Assembly (NCBI RefSeq): GCF_003020125.1
Contig: NZ_PYFW01000003.1
Span: forward strand, 434,001-498,000
From: Bradyrhizobium sp. MOS003
GTDB lineage: Bacteria > Pseudomonadota > Alphaproteobacteria > Rhizobiales > Xanthobacteraceae
Length of the DNA: 64,000 bases
Reading direction: 5' to 3'
Under the pieces are notes generated by a model. The model saw only the letters and a list, made by a program, of their open reading frames with translations. It had not been told where the DNA came from and ran no database searches. Positions 8,030-16,234 of this stretch are shown one piece after another (position 1 is the stretch's first letter; every line of letters starts with the position of its first letter). The translations under genes and the position numbers were made by a program.

Positions 8030-9897
8030 GCCTGCTCCATCCGTCGATAGGCATCTTGCAGCGTCGCAAGCGCATCGCCCCCGGCGAAGACAAAACCTGT
8101 GACGCCGGCCGCGCGCAGTGCCGCCTCGGCATCGGTCGGGCGGCCCGCCAAATAAATATGTCGCGCGCCTGCCGTTTGCAGGGCCTTCGCGGCAGGTTCC
8201 ACCTGACCGGCATAGACCTTGTCGCTGGAACAAAGACAGGCGAGCTCGGCGCCGGAGGCCTTGAAGGCGGCAGCCAACTTGGCCGGATCGGCAAAGCCCT
8301 CGCTGTCGAGGGCCTCGATGCCGCCGGCCTCGAAGAAGCTTTTCGCAAAGGTCGCACGCGCGGTGAAATCGGCGGGCGTGCCGAGATTGGCCAGGAGCAC
8401 TCTTGGCCGGGCCCCGCGCGCCTTCAGCGCCGCGTCGGATTTGTCGCGCAATGCCTCGAACGGTTCCGCAAGCCGGATCGGCGGCAGCGCATCGAATTTG
8501 TATTTCTGTTCCCCGTAAGGTGCGAGCGCGATGGGCGTCGCCCTCAGCACCGCCGTCCCGCGCTCGTGCAGGTTCGGAAACTCGCTGGCGCCGGTCAGTA
8601 CGTCGCGGCGTTTTGCGATGTTGGCTTCACGCGCTTTTCGCGCGGCCGCCACCTTGCTCTGGAACAGCCCTTGCTGAAGCGCGGCAAAGGCACCGCCGGC
8701 TGTTTCGCTCTCCTGGAACAGCGCCCAGGCGGCGTCGCAAAGCTGCGCCGTCAGCGTCTCGATGCCGCCTGCGCCGGCCGCGGGATCAGAGACCTTGGCG
8801 AGGTTGCTTTCTTCCAGCAGCAGGAGTTGCGTGTTGCGTGCCACGCGCCGCGCGAATGGATCGGGCAGGCCGAGCGCCAGCGTATGCGGCAGCACGGTGA
8901 TCGCATTGGCGCCGGCAAGCCCGGCCGCAAACGTTGCGATCGTCGCGCGCAACATGTTCACGTAAGGGTCGCGCTGCGTCAGCATGCGCCAGGCGGTATC
9001 GGCCGCGATGAACAGCGGCTTTGGCGTGAGCCCGCACGCTGTTTCGATACGCGCCCACAGCAGCCGCAGCGCGCGGAATTTCGCCATGGTTAGGAACTGG
9101 TCGGCATCGGCGGCGAGCCGCGCATAGACCATTGTTTGCGCCTGTTCCAGCGGAATGCCGGCGCCTTCGATCGCGCGCAGATAAGCGATGCCGCAGGCGA
9201 GCACGAAGACCAGCTCCTGCACCTCCGAGCCGCCGGCATCGTGGATGACGCGTCCGTCGGCGGACGCAAACGGTCCCTTGAAGCCGAGCGCGGCGAGGCC
9301 CTTGATCGCGCCGGTGACGGCAGGGGCGATCTCCTCCCAGGTATAGGGACTGTGGCCCCACACCGCAGTCGCCGCGAGCGGATCGAGTCCGAAGCGGATG
9401 TTGCAGGCGGCGGGATCGAGGCCGTTGCTCTTCACATATTCCGCGACATGGATCGCCGCCATCCGCGATTGCGGTCCGATCTCGAGCTCGATGCCGATGC
9501 CGGCGTCGAGATGGATGCCCTTCAGGATCTTTGCGACCCCCTCGGCCGAGGGTTCCAGACCGAATCCGCGCGCACCATTGGCGCCGGCGAACACCAGCGC
9601 GAGCCCGGTCGCACCATTCTCCAGGTCCTGCAACGCCTGCGTATTCGCGAGCGCCGCGTCGGGATGGTCGATCCGCTGCACGATCTGCCACGGCGCCGCC
9701 GCCGGCCGTCCCATCACGGGCGCAACGCCCTTGGCGCGCGGATAGAGCGGTTCGATCTTGAGTCCGTCATAGGTCTTGCCGACCAGCTTCTCGAACGGCG
9801 CGCCCTTGAGCACGCCGTCGACCAGCTTGCGCCAGTCTTCGGCGCTTGCCTGGGGAAAATCGGCCGCCAGCTTCAGGTCGTCAGTCACGGAGGTCAT
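8026..9897 (-). CDS. mutA: Methylmalonyl-CoA mutase, small subunit
   Basis: 623 residues from ATG 9897 (MTSVTDDLKLAADFPQ), chosen over an upstream in-frame start because the conserved N-terminus begins here. It is homologous to the large subunit over the barrel (FLTMAKFRALRLLWAR, ARNTQLLLLEESN) but its C-terminal flavodoxin-like domain (RPRVLLANLGTPADF) lacks the cobalamin-ligating histidine, as expected for the non-catalytic partner of heterodimeric mutases. It is the first gene of the mutA-GFA-scpA unit. A perfect inverted repeat lies 29 bp upstream and may be an operator. Confidence 0.95.
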   Translation of the reverse strand: MTSVTDDLKLAADFPQASAEDWRKLVDGVLKGAPFEKLVGKTYDGLKIEPLYPRAKGVAPVMGRPAAAPWQIVQRIDHPDAALANTQALQDLENGATGLALVFAGANGARGFGLEPSAEGVAKILKGIHLDAGIGIELEIGPQSRMAAIHVAEYVKSNGLDPAACNIRFGLDPLAATAVWGHSPYTWEEIAPAVTGAIKGLAALGFKGPFASADGRVIHDAGGSEVQELVFVLACGIAYLRAIEGAGIPLEQAQTMVYARLAADADQFLTMAKFRALRLLWARIETACGLTPKPLFIAADTAWRMLTQRDPYVNMLRATIATFAAGLAGANAITVLPHTLALGLPDPFARRVARNTQLLLLEESNLAKVSDPAAGAGGIETLTAQLCDAAWALFQESETAGGAFAALQQGLFQSKVAAARKAREANIAKRRDVLTGASEFPNLHERGTAVLRATPIALAPYGEQKYKFDALPPIRLAEPFEALRDKSDAALKARGARPRVLLANLGTPADFTARATFAKSFFEAGGIEALDSEGFADPAKLAAAFKASGAELACLCSSDKVYAGQVEPAAKALQTAGARHIYLAGRPTDAEAALRAAGVTGFVFAGGDALATLQDAYRRMEQA

Positions 9898-9925
9898 GCG
9901 GCCAAGGGCTCCCAAACGTATCGTT

Positions 9926-9940
9926 ATTCGCGAGGCGAAT
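9926..9940 (-). promoter_or_regulatory. Inverted repeat upstream of mutA (possible operator)
   Basis: ATTCGC-GAG-GCGAAT is a perfect 6-3-6 inverted repeat in the 82-bp gap between folK and mutA, 29 bp before the mutA start codon. This is the only AT-richer spot in the gap. Position and symmetry fit a repressor or activator site for the mutase operon. It does not match the TTTGCAAA motif of the PccR/ScfR-type propionyl-CoA regulators. A chance palindrome of this length cannot be excluded. Confidence 0.4.
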
Positions 9941-9979
9941 TTGCCACGGCCGACCGTCCCTGCAAACGGTCGATTTTGG

Positions 9980-10471
9980 TTAACCGGTATCCGGAAGCCG
10001 CTCAATGCCTTGTGTCGAGACGCTGGAGAGCCCGTCACGCACACGGATGCCCGAGATGACGCGGTCGGGCGCGATCTCGGCCAGCGGCACCAGCACGAAA
10101 GCGCGCTCGAACAGGCGCGGATGCGGCAAGGTCAGGTCCGGCTTCTGCAAGGAAATGTCGTCATAGGCAATCATGTCGAGATCGAGCGTGCGCGGGCCCC
10201 AGCGCCGCTCCTTGTCCCGGGTGCGGCCGAATTTCTGCTCGACCTTCTGCAGCACGAACAGGAGCGCGTGCGGATCGAGGTCGGTCTCGATCTCGACGCA
10301 GGCGTTGATGAAGGGGGCCTGCTCTTCGTCGCCCCAGGGCGGCGTCGCATAGTCCGCGGATCGCGCGATCAGGGCGGCTTGCGCCATGCCGCAGACGTGT
10401 GCGATTGCCTTGGCGAATGTCGCGCGGACGTCGCCGACATTGCCGCCGAGCGCGATAATCACGCTTGCCAT
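9980..10471 (-). CDS. folK: 2-amino-4-hydroxy-6-hydroxymethyldihydropteridine pyrophosphokinase
   Basis: 163 residues, normal for HPPK. It transfers pyrophosphate from ATP to 6-hydroxymethyl-7,8-dihydropterin, the step before FolP. The N-terminal strand and glycine turn IIALGGNVGD and the signature RRWGPRTLDLDMIAYDD (about 88-105) with the metal-binding aspartates are present. ATG 10471 follows the folB stop by one base, so the two are coupled. Last gene of folP-folB-folK. Confidence 0.97.
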   Translation of the reverse strand: MASVIIALGGNVGDVRATFAKAIAHVCGMAQAALIARSADYATPPWGDEEQAPFINACVEIETDLDPHALLFVLQKVEQKFGRTRDKERRWGPRTLDLDMIAYDDISLQKPDLTLPHPRLFERAFVLVPLAEIAPDRVISGIRVRDGLSSVSTQGIERLPDTG

Positions 10472-10472
10472 C

Positions 10473-10841
10473 TTATGGATGCCGCGAGCGGGTCAGCATG
10501 ATGCCGACATCGTCGAAGATCGCGGCGATCGGCGCATGCGGCTTGTGCACGGTGATCTTCACGGCGCGGATGCGCGGGAAGTTCGACAGGATGGCGTCGG
10601 CCACCGCACCGGCCGCGCGCTCCAAAAGCTTGTAATTGGTGTTCTTGAACGCCGCCGTGGTCGTCGCGACGACGTCGGCGTAGGACACGGTGTCGACGAG
10701 CCGGTCGCTGCGCGAGGGCTCCGACAAATCGGTGTAGAGTTCGAGATCGATGACGAAGCGCTGGCCGACTTCGGTCTCGTGATCCATCACGCCGTGGCGG
10801 GCATGGATCGACAGGCCGGTGACGAAGATCGTATCGGTCAT
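10473..10841 (-). CDS. folB: Dihydroneopterin aldolase
   Basis: 122 residues, typical of FolB. It cleaves 7,8-dihydroneopterin to 6-hydroxymethyl-dihydropterin and glycolaldehyde. The pattern GLSIHARHGVMDHETEVGQRF near the N-terminus carries the conserved HG and the substrate-binding glutamate, and KPHAPI occurs near the C-terminus with the catalytic lysine (about 99). The ATG overlaps the folP stop by 4 bp (ATGA), giving translational coupling. Confidence 0.96.
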   Translation of the reverse strand: MTDTIFVTGLSIHARHGVMDHETEVGQRFVIDLELYTDLSEPSRSDRLVDTVSYADVVATTTAAFKNTNYKLLERAAGAVADAILSNFPRIRAVKITVHKPHAPIAAIFDDVGIMLTRSRHP

Positions 10842-11698
10842 TGCTTGCCCTCGATTGCGTTCGCCACAAGCAGCGCCTGCAAGGTCTCGGCGATGTCATG
10901 GGTGCGGATGATCTTTGCGCCGCGCTGCACGGCGATCAGATGCGCAGCGATCGAGCCGGCGAGCCGCTCCTTCGGCTCGGACGGCGACACCGAGGCGATG
11001 AAGCGTTTTCGCGAGGCGCCGACCAGGATCGGCAGGCCGAACATCTCGAATTCGCGCAACCGCGCCAGCGCGGTCAGGCTCTGTTCGGCGGTCTTGCCGA
11101 AGCCGATGCCGGGATCGAGCACGATCTTGTCGCGCGCGATGCCGGCCTTTGCGGCGATGTCGAGCGAACGCAGAAAGAACGTCTTCATGTCCGTGATGAT
11201 GTCGATGGCGGGATCGGCGTCGTCGCGGTTGTGCATGACGATGACGGGGACGCCTCTGGCGGCCACCAGGGGCGCCATCGCGGCGTCGCGTTGCAGGCCC
11301 CAGACGTCGTTGGCGATCGCCGCGCCCTGGTCGAGCGCGTAGGCCACCACCTCCGCCTTCATGCTGTCGATCGAGACAGGCACGCCGAGCGCCACGACGC
11401 CCGAAAGCACCGGCTTGAGCCGGGCGAGCTCGTCATCCGCGGTGACCGCCTTCGCGCCCTTGTAGGGCCGGGTGGATTCGGCGCCGATATCGATGATGTC
11501 CACGCCATCGGTGATCATCGCCCGCGCCCGTGCCAGCGCCTGCTGGGGCGCGATGAACTCGCCGCCGTCGGAGAAGGAGTCCGGAGTGATGTTGAGCACG
11601 CCCATCACCGCCGGGATCGGTCGTTCCAGCAATGTCCGCAGCACATCAGGCCCGGCCGAGCCGGCCGGCGGGACGGATGGGGAGGGCGAGGCATTCAT
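10838..11698 (-). CDS. folP: Dihydropteroate synthase
   Basis: 286 residues. It condenses hydroxymethyl-dihydropterin pyrophosphate with p-aminobenzoate and is the sulfonamide target. Both family signatures are visible: GVLNITPDSFSDGG at about 33-46 and IDIGAESTRP at about 95-104, then the conserved DPGIGFGKT and ASRKRF segments. First gene of the fol operon; a 245-bp gap with dispersed repeats lies upstream. Confidence 0.97.
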   Translation of the reverse strand: MNASPSPSVPPAGSAGPDVLRTLLERPIPAVMGVLNITPDSFSDGGEFIAPQQALARARAMITDGVDIIDIGAESTRPYKGAKAVTADDELARLKPVLSGVVALGVPVSIDSMKAEVVAYALDQGAAIANDVWGLQRDAAMAPLVAARGVPVIVMHNRDDADPAIDIITDMKTFFLRSLDIAAKAGIARDKIVLDPGIGFGKTAEQSLTALARLREFEMFGLPILVGASRKRFIASVSPSEPKERLAGSIAAHLIAVQRGAKIIRTHDIAETLQALLVANAIEGKQ

Positions 11699-11788
11699 GG
11701 TGCCCGCTTTAGCGGGCGGGGAGGGGGAGTCAAGACGGGATGGGGCAGTGCTGGTTGCGCAAGGCCCAATGTTGGCAAGATATTGTCC

Positions 11789-11930
11789 TCTCGTGCCCCG
11801 GACGCAGCGCAGCGCTTTTTAGCGGTGCGCTGCAGAGCCGGGGCTCATGTCGCCGAGAGTTGTGTGCGCCGTATGGTCCCGGCGCTGCGCAGCAACGCTA
11901 AACGGCGTTGTAGCGCGTCCGGGACACGAG
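11789..11930. repeat. Pair of inverted copies of a dispersed palindromic element
   Basis: Two hairpin-forming units stand head to head in the gap between the DUF4332 gene and folP. The first (11789-11847) runs CTCGTGCCCCGGACGCAGCG to GAGCCGGGGCTCA around GCGCTTTTTAGCG. The second (11871-11930) is a diverged reverse-complement copy, GTCCCGGCGCTGCGCAGCAA to GCGTCCGGGACACGAG, around CGCTAAACGGCG. Elements with CCCGGACGC and GCGCTGCGC arms are abundant in Bradyrhizobium and Rhodopseudomonas intergenic regions (recollection, not searched). They are probably REP-like mobile palindromes. Confidence 0.75.
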
Positions 11931-11943
11931 ACCGAACGCAGAA

Positions 11944-12351
11944 CTAATACGTGATCTTCGGCTGCAGCTTCTTCGCCTTGGCGATGATGTCGCCGACCGA
12001 CTTCTCCGTGGGCAGGATGCGCAGCAGCTTCTTCTTCTCGTTGGCGTCGCGCATGCTCTGGGCGAGCCTTGCCGGATTTCGATAGGCGAGTTCGCGCACG
12101 GTGGTGACGCCGGCGGCGCGGACCAAATTGACCTTGGCCCGGCCCATGCCGGGGATACGCATGTAGTCGGAGACGTTGGCCCATTCCAGCAACAGCTGCT
12201 CGCTGATGCCGGTCTTGGCGGACAGCGCCTTGCGGCCTTTCACGGTGCCGGCCGCCTCGAGCAGCGCGTCGGTCGTGCGGATACCTTGCGCCTTCAACTT
12301 GTTGGCGGCAAAGGTCGACAGGCCCTCAATCTCGGAGATCGGATATGTCAT
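11944..12351 (-). CDS. DUF4332 (helix-hairpin-helix) protein
   Basis: 135 residues. The opening ISEIEGLSTFAANKLKAQGIRTTDALLEAAG and the later YMRIPGMGRAKVNLVRAAGVTTVRELA are two helix-hairpin-helix repeats, as in DUF4332 and other DNA-interacting HhH proteins. No enzymatic motif is present. It is a small cytosolic protein, and a nucleic-acid role is inferred from the fold only. It is separated by 24 bp from the next gene upstream on the same strand, so the two may be one transcript. Confidence 0.85.
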   Translation of the reverse strand: MTYPISEIEGLSTFAANKLKAQGIRTTDALLEAAGTVKGRKALSAKTGISEQLLLEWANVSDYMRIPGMGRAKVNLVRAAGVTTVRELAYRNPARLAQSMRDANEKKKLLRILPTEKSVGDIIAKAKKLQPKITY

Positions 12352-12375
12352 GATACTCGATATGAAATGCGAGCT

Positions 12376-12741
12376 TCAGGCGAACTGGCTGAGGCCCGGG
12401 GTCCCCGCGATGATCCTGCCCATCTGATCCGCTCCGATTTTGTCTCGGCCGTAGCGAAAAAGTTCACGGGCGACGTTTTGAATCTCGGACATGCCGAGCC
12501 CCAGTCCCATCAGGCGTGTGCCGACCGCCATCAGGCCGCCGCCCATCAGCCGCGACAGTCCGCCGCCGCTCGTGGACGCCTTGATTGCGGCTTCCGCTCC
12601 GGGAATCTGATCGATCAGGGCCTGCACGCTGTCGGAAGGACCCTCGTTGCGGAGGAAGCCCAGGATAATGCCGACGGACTTTTCAGCCACAGCACTATCT
12701 ATGCTGGCGTTTGTCGCCAGCCGCCCGATCAGTTCGTCCAT
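12376..12741 (-). CDS. Small conserved helical protein of unknown function
   Basis: 121 residues. The layout is a helical start (MDELIGRLATNASIDSAVAEK), an IPGAEAAI turn, a glycine/leucine-rich middle (GGGLSRLMGGGLMAVG, GLGLGM) and a final helix ending in AGTPGLSQF. This layout recalls the DUF2780/DUF937 type of small glycine-rich proteins but I do not assign a family. No signal peptide or motif. Probably co-transcribed with the downstream DUF4332 gene. Confidence 0.7.
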   Translation of the reverse strand: MDELIGRLATNASIDSAVAEKSVGIILGFLRNEGPSDSVQALIDQIPGAEAAIKASTSGGGLSRLMGGGLMAVGTRLMGLGLGMSEIQNVARELFRYGRDKIGADQMGRIIAGTPGLSQFA

Positions 12742-13097
12742 AAGGTCCGCCCCTCAGCCGGTTGCATGCCGGAGTATTTCTTCGAAAATGATCTTGAGCC
12801 GGTGTGATGTGAAATTCAAGCGATGAACGCAAGCGCCGTCGCGATTCAGCTTCGAACGCTCGAAAAGTGTTGCAACGGTGCAAGAGCGAAGACGGAATCG
12901 GTGAAAAATTGCCGCGTTGCGAACAGCTCGCTCCTACTTTCGGCTGATGTCGTCCGATTGTTTCCGGCAATGTCGCATGCTTGGAGCGCGTTGAACCGTT
13001 TTAATCGGTGCGCAACATGCGTTAAACTACGGAACTGGAGCCTTCGAGTTTCGATACGCGAAACCCGGCAGAGAGATCAGAGACATCAGAGAGAATA
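12742..13097. other. 356-bp divergent intergenic region
   Basis: It lies between two oppositely transcribed genes and is less GC-rich than its surroundings. A 91-codon frame in it has no family resemblance and no good ribosome site, so I do not call it. Short AT-rich tracts such as CGTTTTAATCGG and GCGTTAAACTAC near 12990-13030 could belong to the promoter of the HerA-like gene. I see no clear -35/-10 pair, hairpin or operator. Confidence 0.5.
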
Positions 13098-14720
13098 ATG
13101 ACCGCACAGGACAGCAAGCTCGGCGATACCGACGACAAGATCTTCGTCGGCAAGGGAGACGAGCAGGCATGGCTGACGCTGGCGCTCGCCAATCGCCACG
13201 GCCTCGTCACTGGTGCAACCGGAACCGGCAAGACCGTGACGCTGCAAGTGATGGCGGAAGGATTTGCGCGTGCCGGTGTTCCGGTGTTCGCGGCCGACAT
13301 CAAGGGCGACCTCTCCGGCATCGCCGAGGTCGGCGAAGCCAAAGACTTCATCGTCAAGCGCGCCTCAGCAATGGGGCTGAATTTCCAGCCCGACCAGTTC
13401 TCGACGGTTTTCTGGGACGTGTTCGGCGAGCAGGGTCATCCGGTGCGCGCGACCGTCACGGAAATGGGGCCGCTTCTGCTCGCGCGCATGCTCGACCTCA
13501 ACGATGTGCAGGAAGGCGTGCTCAACGTCGCCTTCCGCGTCGCCGACGACAACGGCCTGACCCTGATCGACATGAAGGATCTGCGCGCGCTGCTCGACGC
13601 CATCGTGCCCGACAACGGCAAGAAGGGCGCGGATGCGGCGGAGGATCCGCTCGCTGCCATCCGCAAGGCCGCGCAGGGGTTCGGCAACGTCACCAAGGCC
13701 ACCGTCGGCACCATCCAGCGCCAGCTCCTGGTGCTGGAGAACCAGGGCGGTACCAAATTCTTCGGCGAGCCCGCGCTGACGCTGAAGGACTTCTTGAAGA
13801 CCGACCGCGACGGCCGCGGCATGGTCAACATCCTGGTCGCCGACAAGCTGCTGCAGAACCCCAGGCTTTACGCGACATTCCTGCTGTGGATGTTGTCGGA
13901 GCTTTTCGAGGAGCTGCCCGAGGCCGGCGATCTGCCCAAGCCCAAGCTCGTGTTCTTCTTCGACGAGGCGCATCTGTTGTTCAACGACGCGCCGAAAGCG
14001 CTGATGGACAAGATCGAGCAGGTCGTGCGCCTGATCCGCTCCAAGGGCGTCGGCGTCTACTTCGTGACGCAAAACCCGGTCGACGTCCCCGACCGCGTGC
14101 TCGGACAGCTCGGCAACCGGGTGCAACACGCGTTGCGCGCCTTCACCCCGCGCGACCAGAAGGCGGTCGCCGCTGCGGCCCAGACCTTCCGGCCCAACCC
14201 GAAGCTCGACACCGCCAAGTTGATCATGGAGCTCGGCAAGGGCGAGGCGCTGGTGTCCTTCCTCGAGGGCAACGGCACGCCGGCGATGGTCGAGCGGGTG
14301 ATGATCCGGCCGCCGTCGGCCCGCATCGGGCCGATCACGCCGGACGAACGCAAGGCGATCATGGGCGCAAGCCCGGTGAAGGGTAAATACGACACCGCTG
14401 TCGACGAGGAGTCCGCGTACGAGATGATCCAGAAGCGCATCGCCGGCACGGCGGCCACCGCGGACGTCCAGGCGGGCGGAAATGGCGGCGGGCTTCTCGG
14501 TCAGATCGGATCGATCGTCGGCACCATCTTCGGCACCAACGTCAAGCGCGGACGCCTGTCGACCGGTCAGGTCATTGCGCGTGACGTGACGCGATCGGTC
14601 ACCAACCAGGTGATCGGCGGAATGGCCGCCAATATCGGCAAGTCGGTCGGCGGACAGCTCGGCGGCTCGATCGGCCGCACGCTGGTTCGCGGCGCGCTCG
14701 GCGGATTGCTGCGGCGGTAG
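13098..14720 (+). CDS. HerA-like ATPase (DUF853 family)
   Basis: 540 residues; ATG 13098 follows a GAGAG ribosome site. A HerA/FtsK-superfamily ATPase domain fills about 15-430: Walker A GATGTGKT at 39-46, Walker [10 protein letters not shown] at about 284-292, and the sensor-like YFVTQNP around 325. The C-terminal 70 residues are glycine-rich with repeated GGxxG helices ([20 protein letters not shown]), suggesting membrane or oligomer contact. DUF853 proteins are hexameric ATPases of unknown substrate; no NurA-type nuclease is adjacent, so the DNA end-resection role of archaeal HerA should not be assumed. Confidence 0.92.
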   Translation: MTAQDSKLGDTDDKIFVGKGDEQAWLTLALANRHGLVTGATGTGKTVTLQVMAEGFARAGVPVFAADIKGDLSGIAEVGEAKDFIVKRASAMGLNFQPDQFSTVFWDVFGEQGHPVRATVTEMGPLLLARMLDLNDVQEGVLNVAFRVADDNGLTLIDMKDLRALLDAIVPDNGKKGADAAEDPLAAIRKAAQGFGNVTKATVGTIQRQLLVLENQGGTKFFGEPALTLKDFLKTDRDGRGMVNILVADKLLQNPRLYATFLLWMLSELFEELPEAGDLPKPKLVFFFDEAHLLFNDAPKALMDKIEQVVRLIRSKGVGVYFVTQNPVDVPDRVLGQLGNRVQHALRAFTPRDQKAVAAAAQTFRPNPKLDTAKLIMELGKGEALVSFLEGNGTPAMVERVMIRPPSARIGPITPDERKAIMGASPVKGKYDTAVDEESAYEMIQKRIAGTAATADVQAGGNGGGLLGQIGSIVGTIFGTNVKRGRLSTGQVIARDVTRSVTNQVIGGMAANIGKSVGGQLGGSIGRTLVRGALGGLLRR

Positions 14721-14881
14721 GCAGTTCAAGACTTCGTTTCAGGCAATCCGCTTCCGGCTGGTGCGTCGACCTCGCTTCGCTCGCGGGGACTCCGATCACC
14801 ACCGGTACAATTTCAGGTGAGGGGCTCTCCAAGCCCGCGCCGGTCTGCTACGCCCTGTTCGCCGCCGCACAGGACCAGTCC

Positions 14882-16210
14882 GTGACCCCGCCCGCCCCGT
14901 TAGCCAAGCCCGACGCGCCCAGACATCCGTCGCTGCGCGCGCCGCTGGACCTGCTGTTTCTGTTCTGCTGCGTCCTGCTCACCGCTGACGTGCTCGTCCC
15001 GGAAGTCTTCGGCAGCGGCAAGACCAAGGATTACCCGCTGTGGTACTGGGCCGGGCAGCAGGTCTTGCAGGGTGAGCCGCTCTATCCCGCCACGGCCGTC
15101 GAGTATTTCGAGTTCATCTATCCGCCGCTGCCGGCGATCATGCTGGCGATCCCGAGCTGGTTCGGCAAAATTCCGCTCTATGTCGTCCTGTCGATCCTGA
15201 ACGCCGTCGCGTGGTGGTACACCGGGACGTTCTCCCAGGTCATGACCGGCTCGGGGCGCAGCCCCGGCCGCTGGCTGGAGGCGCTGCCCGCCGTCATCAC
15301 CGTGCCGTTCGTATTCGACATGTTCGACCTCGGCCAGCCGAACCTCGTCCTGCTGGCCATGATGCTCTACGGTTTCTGGAGCTTGCGGCATCAACGTCCC
15401 TGGCTTGCAGGCTTTATGTTCGCGCTCGCCGCTGCCATCAAGGTGTTTCCCATCGCGGTCCTGCCCTATCTGGTCTGGCGGCGGAAATGGGCGGCGGCTG
15501 CTGCTACGGTCGCATTCGCGGGCGTCCTGCTCTATATCGTGCCGGCGCCTATCCGCGGCTTCGAGCGCAACGCGGCCGAGCTTGCGACCTGGTATCAGGG
15601 CATGGTCGGAACGAGCTCGGAAAAAGGCTTTGGCCAGCGTGACGAGCAGAACTGGTCGTGGGTCAACCAGTCCCTGATCGCCGTCACACACCGTCTGGTC
15701 CGTCCGATCAACTACAATCAGGACGATCCCAAGAAGCCGCCGCGTACGATGAACATCATCGACGTCGACTACAGGACGGCGAACTGGATCGTGCTGGGGC
15801 TGTCGGCATTGCTCGGGCTCGGCTTCCTCGCGGTCATGCCGCGGCAAGCGCGGCGAACAGCGCGCTCGGATGCCGAGGAGCTCGCCATCCTGTTCTGCCT
15901 AATCACGGTGGCCTCGCCTTTGGCGCGGCAATATTACTTCATGTGGCTGTTTTTCCCAATGACTGTGCTGATGCATCGCGCCGCCTTCGATGAACGGGCG
16001 AAGGTGCGCCTCGGAACCTGGCTCGCACTCGGCGCAAGCGGCCTCCTCATGCTGCTGGCGCTGCCGTGGTTTCCCCATGTCCTCCAGGCCTGGGGCAATA
16101 ATCTCCTGGCAACCGCGGTTCTTGCAGGTACCCTCGCATGGCACATCCGGCATCCGTCCGTTGCCGCTGGCTCCGAGCCTGCGACGGCGCTAAAACCCGG
16201 TACCCCTTGA
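14882..16210 (+). CDS. GT87-type membrane glycosyltransferase (DUF2029 family)
   Basis: 442 residues from GTG 14882. About ten predicted membrane helices start at residue 21. The first large loop holds DYPLWYWAGQQVLQGEPLYP and FEFIYPPLPAI, the region where GT-C fold enzymes of family GT87 carry their catalytic aspartate and the YPP motif; FDLGQPN follows in a later loop. Known GT87 members are polyprenyl-phosphate-mannose-dependent mannosyltransferases. The acceptor here is unknown. Twenty-four bp before the M20 peptidase gene on the same strand. Confidence 0.85.
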   Translation: MTPPAPLAKPDAPRHPSLRAPLDLLFLFCCVLLTADVLVPEVFGSGKTKDYPLWYWAGQQVLQGEPLYPATAVEYFEFIYPPLPAIMLAIPSWFGKIPLYVVLSILNAVAWWYTGTFSQVMTGSGRSPGRWLEALPAVITVPFVFDMFDLGQPNLVLLAMMLYGFWSLRHQRPWLAGFMFALAAAIKVFPIAVLPYLVWRRKWAAAAATVAFAGVLLYIVPAPIRGFERNAAELATWYQGMVGTSSEKGFGQRDEQNWSWVNQSLIAVTHRLVRPINYNQDDPKKPPRTMNIIDVDYRTANWIVLGLSALLGLGFLAVMPRQARRTARSDAEELAILFCLITVASPLARQYYFMWLFFPMTVLMHRAAFDERAKVRLGTWLALGASGLLMLLALPWFPHVLQAWGNNLLATAVLAGTLAWHIRHPSVAAGSEPATALKPGTP

Positions 16211-16234
16211 GACTCGAACGTCAGGAATCCGACC

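Noticed and set aside
12823..13098. A 91-codon rightward frame before the HerA-like gene
   Set aside because: It lacks conserved features and lies in probable promoter DNA.
13098..14720. DUF853 HerA-like ATPase as part of an anti-phage system
   Set aside because: HerA-like ATPases occur in some defence systems (for example with SIR2 or DUF4297), but no effector gene is adjacent and DUF853 proteins are widespread housekeeping-like genes.
13365..14729. A 454-codon leftward frame
   Set aside because: It mirrors the HerA-like ATPase gene and has no recognisable domain.
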